Shown piece by piece: positions 57,976 to 64,000 of a DNA stretch of 64,000 nt (the first letter of the stretch is position 1; every line of letters starts with the position of its first letter). The position numbers and the translations under genes are program-made. The notes under the pieces were generated by a model that saw only the letters and a program-made list of their open reading frames with translations, did not search any database and was not told the origin of the DNA. Origin of the DNA: Pachyseris speciosa (lineage: Eukaryota > Cnidaria > Anthozoa > Scleractinia > Pachyseridae); NCBI GenBank assembly GCA_016490735.1, contig JAEMWC010000133.1, positions 1,241,001 through 1,305,000 on the forward strand. Direction: 5' to 3'.

Positions 57976-58266
57976 TTAGCTATTTGCCATCCTATGTCCA
58001 ACGCGCTCTCTTGAAATATTTGTTGAATATACCAGTATTTTATTTATGCTGAATACGTGCCTCTGCATGTGAGATTCTCAGCTCCGTGGACCAACGTAAA
58101 GCCCTCGTTAAAGACGCAGCTGTATGTTCCATTCACTGACTTATGACATGTGGTTCCATTTAGACACAACCGAGAATGCAGCATGGACGGTTATTCCCAA
58201 TGAAGTTACTGTACACTTGGAAAGCTTAACCTTCCTCTCAAAACTGTAACTGTAACTAGGACAGTC

Positions 58267-58370
58267 ACGTATGGTGATGGAGCGTTCTTCATATTGCCGC
58301 TCCCAAACTTTGGAACCAATTACCTAGTGTTGATGTCTTCAAAAGTCAGCTTAAAAAATGTCTAGTTTAA
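58267..58370 (+). pseudogene. C-terminal relic of a CR1/L2-type LINE ORF
   Basis: TYGDGAF and, after a frameshift, AAPKLWNQLPSVDVFKSQLK then KCLV and TAA (58,368-58,370). This fits the C-terminal end of CR1/L2-type ORF2, where L-W-N-x-L-P precedes F-K-x-x-L-K, with an internal deletion between LPS and VDVF. Too short to class further. Confidence 0.7.
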
Positions 58371-58775
58371 CAAGCATATAATTGTTGAGTTTCATTTTTA
58401 TTAATAACATAGTTCTATTGTAAATAATAGTTAGTTATATAATAAGTTAGCTATATAATAACAAAATCAACGCGCGCGCTCTGATTGGCCAATCAGCTAT
58501 GGTTAATTGTTCCAGTAAACTCATGGAAATTTCGCGCGTCTTCTGGATTCTCTGGTCTTCTCGCCTGTGGCTCGGGATTTACGAGTTCTTCGAGTGTTCT
58601 TCCAACATCCCGCGTGGTTTATCAGCCTACAAACCATAGAAACTTGTGGTATATTGCTTACTTTTATGTAACGTTTTCAGTGCTATTAATTGCTTCCTAC
58701 GGTCTCCTAGAACCAGAGCCAATCCTTGGTCCTGACGTACCAGGGGAGTTTTTTATTTGATGGACAGAAACATTC

Positions 58776-58776
58776 T

Positions 58777-58854
<78 letters not shown>

Positions 58855-58858
58855 GTTA

Positions 58859-58898
<40 letters not shown>
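58776..58898. repeat. Compound (TCA)n-(TTA)n microsatellite
   Basis: TCA units up to about 58,816, then TTA/TTG units to about 58,898. Confidence 0.95.
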
Positions 58899-58899
<1 letters not shown>

Positions 58900-58980
58900 A
58901 CTGTAGCAGTAACGATCGATCTCAACATCAAAGAGCTACCGCTCTTGTATGAGAGAATGTTACAATAATGGTTTGAGTTT

Positions 58981-59850
58981 AAGGATGGGCAGAGTTATAA
59001 AATGCCGTGCATAAGGAAAATCATTATATGGAATAACACAGATATTAAAATTAATGCTAAGACGATCTTCTTCCGTACTTGGTTTGATAAAGGACTGTTT
59101 ACACCTTAAAAGAGCTTCTCGACTCGAATCTCAATTATCAGTGAAGAATTCAAACTCCGATACCAGCTGCAAACAAATTTTTTGAACTATTATGAAGTAA
59201 TAAACGCTATTCCACAATACTATAAAAAGGCAATAAGGCGAACCGGTGTACAGCAAGGACGCCATACATTACGAATGGGAAAACTTGAAAGTGCTAACAA
59301 ACAAAGCCATATTTAAGAGTTTCGTGAGACACGTATTGGAAGAACCGACCACAAAACAAAGCCTTATTTCCAATAGGTTAACACCGGACCAAATAAGCAA
59401 ATACTTTGAGTTAGCCTTCTCCATCACTAAAGAAACTAAGCGGTTAACTGTGTTCCATTACAAAACTTTACATGATATTGCATGTTTTTACTAAAAACAA
59501 ATTATTTAAAGCTAAACTTGCGAGCAACGATGTTTGCTATTTGTGCTCAAAAACAAAGCAAGATATAAAACATATGCTAATTTTATGTCGAGTGGTATCA
59601 GAGTTTTGGATAATCTTTCCGTATTGGTATGAGACTCACACAGCAACAAAACTTGAATCGTTAAAATCTTATATGTCTTATATCGTTAATAACGACCTCC
59701 TCGGTAAGTTAACAAATCACCTCTTACTACTTGCCAAATAAATACTACATACACTGCTGTAGGATAAATGAAGAACCTTTGTCTTTTAGTACTTATCTTA
59801 CAAAAGAGAAAGACAAAGCTTAATCAAATATCAACAAGAGCTAATTTACC
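58981..59850 (+). pseudogene. 3' part of an L1/Tx1-type LINE ORF2
   Basis: Broken frames read in order FFRTWFDKGL, DAIHYEWENLKVLTNKAIF (59,263), SNRLTPDQISKYFELAF and then CYLCSKTKQDIKHMLILC (59,534). This is a C-x2-C-x8-H-x4-C motif in the same place and spacing as in the LINE at 31,551. It is a separate, diverged family member lacking endonuclease and reverse transcriptase. Frameshifts near 59,240 and 59,480. Confidence 0.75.
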
Positions 59851-59880
59851 TTAACGTTACTACTTAAATGGAAAACTTTT

Positions 59881-60935
59881 AACGGGACTAGCATTATATT
59901 AAATTATAATAAAGTTTTGATATAACGCGCGCTCTGATTGGTTAAAACAGCGTACTTTATCAGAGTACAGATGCACGGCCGGCTACGGTCTCACGCAAAT
60001 CGAGTCGACCCAAATGAAAAGTGGCCGACCAGTTTCTGAATTTTTCCTGCGGTTTTTATTTTGAGTGAGGCGTCTTATAAGACCCAGAAATCGAGTATGA
60101 AAACGAGCTCTTAGCCTCAATGGATTTGGAAGATGCTTCTGCGAGTAACACCACAAATAACAGCATGATATTAATATCACGGGTGTTTTCAGAATTAGAA
60201 GTTGCTGAAATTGTGCGAGTCGCGCAGCGACAAGGGCAATTTCAGCAACCTCTGGAAACACAAGTGATATTAACCCTTAATTTCACGAGGACTCATTCCA
60301 ATTAACAAATAAAGAAGCCTCGCCTGTGATCTGTTCTGTTGTAAAGCACGCAGGAAGCGGATAGAGCACGAAAGAAGTGTAGGGGAAACACGAGACGTAG
60401 TCGAGTGTTTTCCCTACTTCTTGAGTGCTCTATCCGCTTCCTAAGTGCTTTACAACAGAACAGATCACAGGCGAGGCTTCTTTATTTGTTTTATAATAAA
60501 GAATTTCTTAATTTCCCCACGCATTCGGCTAAAATTTTCGGAAAACTTTATTTTCCAAATCGTACGAGTGGCGTCAGCCGTACACCCTCCGTACATCTGT
60601 ACTCTGATAAGGTACGCTAAAACAGACCAATCACAATCCTTGTTAGAATGGTTCAAAACATTTTATTGGTTGAAACAGACCAAAGCTGTCAAAATGTCAA
60701 ATCATCTAAGTTCGGAAACCATCAAAGTGCGAGTAGTCGCGAGTAGTTTTTTGGCCTAAAATCGAGAAGTAGGGAAAACACTCGACTACGTCTCGTGTTT
60801 CCCCAACACTTCTTTCGTGCTCTATCCGCTTCCTGCGTGCTTTACAACAGAACAGATCACAGGCGAGGCTTCTTTATTTGTTAATTACAAACGTCTTTTA
60901 AGACGTTTGTAATTTAATATAATGCTAGTCCCGTT
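59881..60935. mobile_element. Compound foldback element, about 1.06 kb
   Basis: The outer 26-bp ends are perfect inverted repeats (AACGGGACTAGCATTATATT at 59,881 and AATATAATGCTAGTCCCGTT ending 60,935). Inside are further inverted pairs. CAGAGTACAGATGCACGG (59,961) opposes GTACATCTGTACTCTG (60,591). A long palindrome (60,304-60,490, about 85-bp arms with GCCTCGCCTGTGATCTG) has a third copy of one arm at 60,765-60,881. A 15-bp hairpin lies at 60,883-60,914. No transposase. No clear target duplication. Confidence 0.85.
60120..60305 (+). CDS. Small ORF inside the foldback element
   Basis: Sixty-one codons starting MDLEDASASNTTNNSM, with VFSELEVAEIVRVAQRQGQF after it, acidic then amphipathic. 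It may be a captured first exon or a remnant of the autonomous parent's protein. The upstream 59,930-60,119 segment is the only unique-looking DNA in the left half. No domain recognised. Confidence 0.25.
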   Translation: MDLEDASASNTTNNSMILISRVFSELEVAEIVRVAQRQGQFQQPLETQVILTLNFTRTHSN

Positions 60936-61436
60936 TATACTTTTACACTGATACCGTCACACTTTCCATCATCTGACCTTTTGAAACCCAGTCGACATTA
61001 GCTGATTGGAGTTTATATTTACAGAGGGATATCTCGCATTAAATAAACTGCGAAGTAACTGGTGCATGTATACATACAGATCGAATAATTATTGCTTAGC
61101 TAACGGCGAGATTTGGATCAGTAAATAGGAAATCACAAAATTTCGTAACAAATCTTCTTTCACACGGACGTTTCATAGCAACCTTAAAATTGTCTCTATA
61201 GGTAGAATATATTGCAATTTTTTTCCTCATTATATAAATTCCCGTGCGAAAGCAAATCGGACCGAGTTTGTAGCCCTTCTGGACGGAAAATAAGGACCTT
61301 ACATAATGGGATTCTCCTTCTCTCGCCCCGCCCCAATCCTCTTGCGGCTCGCGAGCTTACTCGAAGGCTAAATCATCCCTAAATATCATTTCTTGATCCA
61401 ATTTTGACCCAAAATCATTGGCTTAACGGTCTTTAT

Positions 61437-61479
61437 GGGTTAGGGTTAGGGTTGGAGTTGGGGTTAGGGTTAGGGTTAG
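61437..61479 (+). repeat. Interstitial telomere-like repeat (TTAGGG variants)
   Basis: Seven units of GGGTTA with variants TTGGAG and TTGGGG (GGGTTAGGGTTAGGG, then TTGGAGTTGGGG, then TTAGGG three times). It reads TTAGGG toward higher coordinates. Confidence 0.92.
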
Positions 61480-61662
61480 AAATAACAATCATCGCGGCAA
61501 ATCTCTCGCTATAGCTCATGACCTGTCGAATCCTGGGTTGACTATAAATGTTCTTTAGCGGTCTTTAAAGACCTGGGCAAACAAGGCTGAAAGAATCTGA
61601 TTTCTACTATGTCAGCACAACTGGAAGCTTGTATGTGGAAGTGGATGTTTTTCTTTTGTCAA

Positions 61663-62039
61663 CTTTTGATTTCGTTCGTTTGTCGTAACATCTAAACCAC
61701 CTAACACGAGTTGCACGTTTGCGTAGAGTCATGTGTCATTATAATCTTTTATTGATCTTTTTAGTGGCTGAAAATTAAAGTAGAATTTCTTTTTATTCAG
61801 AATTTGTGCAGCCTGAATTCCTGAGATCGAAAAGTTTATAATTTCTTTAATAAAACGGGCGGGAAGACATTGACGTTTTCATTCTAAGGTTAATGTTTAG
61901 CGCATTTCGGTTCTTATAATAGAACCGAAATGAAACCGGCGCTTACAATAGAATAATAGAATCTTAGAATCAGTGATTATTTTAACGTCAACAAATGAAA
62001 TTAAAGTCAAGGAGACACCAATTGTAATCGTCTCTAATT
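61663..62039 (+). promoter_or_regulatory. 5' region of the second signal-peptide gene
   Basis: The first about 80 bp are nearly identical to 44,863 onward (TTTCGTTCGTTTGTCGTAAC, CTAACACGAGTT, ACGTTTGCG). Similarity weakens further in. The distance from the first shared base to the ATG is 377 bp in both genes. TAACGTCA at 61,983 is a possible counterpart of the CRE at 45,171. A small hairpin (ATTTCGGTTCT/AGAACCGAAAT) lies at 61,904-61,931. Confidence 0.5.
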
Positions 62040-62136
62040 ATGGTACTTACCGCCAAACGGATTCGCCTCCTTCTATTTTCAATATGTTTTTTCATTCACA
62101 GTTCACCCGTGAGTTCTTACGCGAAGAAGGATTATC
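62040..62136 (+). CDS. First exon of a paralogue of the EGF gene (signal peptide)
   Basis: ATG at 62,040; MVLTAKRIRLLLFSIC then FFIHSSPVSSYAKKDY. Secretion signal with the same pattern as exon 1 of the EGF gene (basic start, CFFIHS versus CFIVIHS). The donor GTAAGT follows in phase 1, as in the EGF gene. Later exons are not in the window. The LINE at 63.1 kb lies in the would-be first intron. Confidence 0.6.
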
Positions 62137-62234
62137 GTAAGTTTTGTTATCAGTTTAGGCTGAGGTTACATATCTTGATCATTAGTAGAGCCAAGTTTCC
62201 ATATACGATTAACAAGCCCACTACCTGTTAAATA

Positions 62235-62516
62235 GAGCGGTTTTCAATTGAGTGTCGAAAGTAATTCTTGTTTTGCTTTGGTTTTGCATTGCTTCGCTCT
62301 GTGATTGGCCAGGAAAACTCGCGCCTCTTTCTCAACCAATGAGAAGCAAAACCAAAACCAATCGCGACTTGCACGCGCGTATTTTCCCGCGCTTTGCGAC
62401 GGCTACATGTAATTGCTTTGTATTCTGATTGGCTCATTGCACTGCTTTCTTCTATTGTGATTGGCTGGAGTAATTGCTTTGGTTTTGGTTTTACGACAGT
62501 CAATTGAAAAGCGCTC
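62235..62516. mobile_element. MITE with 24-bp inverted repeats and TA target site
   Basis: Ends GAGCGGTTTTCAATTGAGTG and CAGTCAATTGAAAAGCGCTC, flanked by TA at 62,233-62,234 and 62,517-62,518, as for Tc1/mariner-type elements. The interior is rich in TGATTGGC/GCCAATCA-type CCAAT boxes and has no ORF worth calling. A truncated copy is at 54,628. Confidence 0.85.
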
Positions 62517-62602
62517 TATCCGTTTGCCATCCTGTTGAGGCAAAGCAATACCGGCAAATTTTCGTCGAACTTGTCGCACAGAGGCTACAGAGGTAACCAG
62601 GC

Positions 62603-62929
62603 ATGGCGAATGGACGCATTTCCCTTTGCTCTCTACTGAAGGTAGCTATTTTCTTGCACAGCTTTAGTATTTTCGACTTACGGCGTAATAGTCTTGCCTC
62701 TTTTGAATCTATTTGTCAACAAAATCCATCCTCCACGGTCTACGGTTCATATTATGGCTTACTCTGGTGCAAGTTTCCTCACAAGTGCTGCGGCCATGTT
62801 GCACGTGTTCGATTGACAGTCAAGGGATATTTTGGATTTAGGGCATGTCGCTACCCGAACAACGATTCCACGTTTAACCTCAGTCGTTTAGTCATTAGTT
62901 TTGGACGTGCCATGGCGATTCACGAGTGA
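62603..62929 (+). CDS. Unrecognised 108-codon ORF upstream of the LINE
   Basis: MANGRISLCSLLKVAIFLHS onward, with a hydrophobic N-terminus and a CKFPHKCCGHVARVRLTVKG block, ending at TGA 62,927-62,929. It lies 177 bp before the LINE ORF at 63,106, so it may be part of that element's 5' region (an upstream ORF). No domain recognised. Confidence 0.3.
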   Translation: MANGRISLCSLLKVAIFLHSFSIFDLRRNSLASFESICQQNPSSTVYGSYYGLLWCKFPHKCCGHVARVRLTVKGYFGFRACRYPNNDSTFNLSRLVISFGRAMAIHE

Positions 62930-63105
62930 GGTTGACTTTCTGCTCGTTCTGTAGATGGATTCTCGGGGCCTCGAATGGCAGTTTTGGCGAGTTTTAATAG
63001 ATATCATAGAGAGGTGGGCTTAATGGAGCTTTTACGGTACCCTGAAGTCTTCCAAATCGTACTGCCACATTGTTAAAAGAAACTGTTAAAAGAAATGACG
63101 GCGTA

Positions 63106-64000
63106 ATGGCGACTGCTAGGAGCTTTGGGTCTCCAGTTTTCGTCTTCCTGGCGTTTACTGTGTTACTTTGTCATTTCATTTTTTCTGACCTGCACCAACA
63201 ACTCACTAGGATCACGGCACGGTCATTTACGGAAAACCAGACTTCTCCATCATCGTGCTCTGAGCGAAAAGTTATTATTCAACTTGGCAATCTCATAAGA
63301 GTCTCTTTGGTAAAGCATGGATTTCGAAGATCTCGTGTGGGTTTTTCGAAATGGTCGAAGCATGGCCTAACTACGTTACTAGTGGCCGGACACGACCCTC
63401 CCATCGACATCACTATCTACTCGGATGTGCCTTCGAATCCTGGTCCACAATTTGGGAATAGAATCAAGTCTTCTCTTACAAACAGTGAGAAGACGAAACC
63501 AAAGGATCGGTCGCGCCATTATTCAAATTTGGTTCAAGTTCCATTGACTGCACCGGTAATTGTTTACAACAATAGACCACGACTAATAAGGTGTTGTGTC
63601 TTGAATGCCCAGTCAATCAGAAGCAAAGGGCCTGACCTTGTTGACTTTGTTTGTGATTCCGAAATCGACATTGTTGTTATTACCGAAACTTGGTTGAAAT
63701 CTGTTGATTCTGCTGCTAGGATCGCTGCTACACCGTCCGGATACCGGCTATTTGATCATCCTCGCCCGGACAGAAATGGTGGTGGCACTGGTATTTTGGC
63801 TCGGGACTCGCTTGTTGTTAAACAAGCTAGAGCGGATATTTGTGATACTTTTGAGTACTCTGAGTGGATTATTGTCTCCGGCTCTACTCGTCTTCGCCTA
63901 GTTGTCATCTACAGGCCGCCGTACTCTTCAAGTCATCCGCGTTACTGTGGGTATGTTCGTCACAGAATTTGCCGAGTTCCTAGAATCGGTTGTAATGACA
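63106..64000 (+). CDS. CR1/L2-type LINE ORF, 5' part with endonuclease
   Basis: Open from ATG 63,106 to the window end (298 codons). The N-terminus is hydrophobic (SPVFVFLAFTVLLCHF). Residues about 107-114 read DVPSNPGP, close to the 2A ribosome-skipping motif. The AP-endonuclease domain starts at CVLNAQSIRSKGPDL (63,595) and includes IDIVVITETWLK (catalytic Glu) and GGGTGILARDS. After VIYRPPYSSSHP the natural continuation VTVGMFVTEFAEFLESVV is in another frame, so one extra base at about 63,938-63,940 breaks the ORF. The reverse transcriptase should follow beyond the window. Family role: target nicking for retrotransposition. Confidence 0.88.
   Translation, partial: MATARSFGSPVFVFLAFTVLLCHFIFSDLHQQLTRITARSFTENQTSPSSCSERKVIIQLGNLIRVSLVKHGFRRSRVGFSKWSKHGLTTLLVAGHDPPIDITIYSDVPSNPGPQFGNRIKSSLTNSEKTKPKDRSRHYSNLVQVPLTAPVIVYNNRPRLIRCCVLNAQSIRSKGPDLVDFVCDSEIDIVVITETWLKSVDSAARIAATPSGYRLFDHPRPDRNGGGTGILARDSLVVKQARADICDTFEYSEWIIVSGSTRLRLVVIYRPPYSSSHPRYCGYVRHRICRVPRIGCND

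Noticed and set aside
58707..58968. Open frames with poly-Ile or poly-Met
   Set aside because: Translation of the (TCA)n/(TTA)n microsatellite.
60405..60759. Open frames in the foldback element's right half
   Set aside because: They run across the palindrome arms and are not matched by any domain; openness follows from the repeated arm sequence.

Overview
This window looks like a piece of an anthozoan cnidarian genome, probably a hexacoral or stony-coral type. The evidence is AT-rich spliced DNA, a multi-EGF secreted-protein gene with phase-1 introns, L1/Tx1-type and CR1/L2-type LINE retrotransposons, tRNA-like repeats, Penelope-type hammerhead ribozyme motifs and many foldback elements. The assignment rests on gene structure and familiarity with such repeats, not on a database search.

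Positions 1-40,242 are one long satellite array with a 160-bp monomer, about 220 copies in all. A degenerate L1/Tx1-type LINE (about 27,190-32,178) interrupts it. The left block (1-27,175) is mostly one monomer type with many one-base indels. The right block (32,179-40,242) is cleaner and, from about 34.4 kb, is organised as a higher-order repeat with a 2,229-bp (14-monomer) period. Each monomer carries two telomere-like motifs in opposite orientation. The array decays between about 40,243 and 40,470.

Positions 40.5-45 kb are repeat-rich intergenic DNA. They hold a minus-strand hammerhead ribozyme motif, several inverted-repeat elements (one with a 7-bp target duplication), a tRNA-like repeat and a LINE 3' end.

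Positions 45,240-57,320 hold one plus-strand gene that I reconstructed as 13 exons joined only by phase-1 introns. It encodes about 530 residues: signal peptide, EGF/cbEGF-like modules, a short exon with a duplicated CxxC motif, and a hydrophobic C-terminal tail. Exon 7 has an in-frame TGA at a conserved glycine, so this copy is either a nonsense allele, a pseudogene or a sequence error. The introns are full of MITEs, two of them nested.

Positions 57.3-62 kb are again mobile DNA: a MITE with a TTA duplication, LINE remnants, a 1.06-kb compound foldback and an interstitial telomere repeat. At 62,040 a second signal-peptide exon begins. It is preceded by a 5' region similar to that of the EGF gene, with the same 377-bp distance to the ATG, which indicates a tandem paralogue. 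From 63,106 to the window end lies the 5' part of a nearly intact CR1/L2-type LINE ORF with an endonuclease domain and a 2A-like motif.
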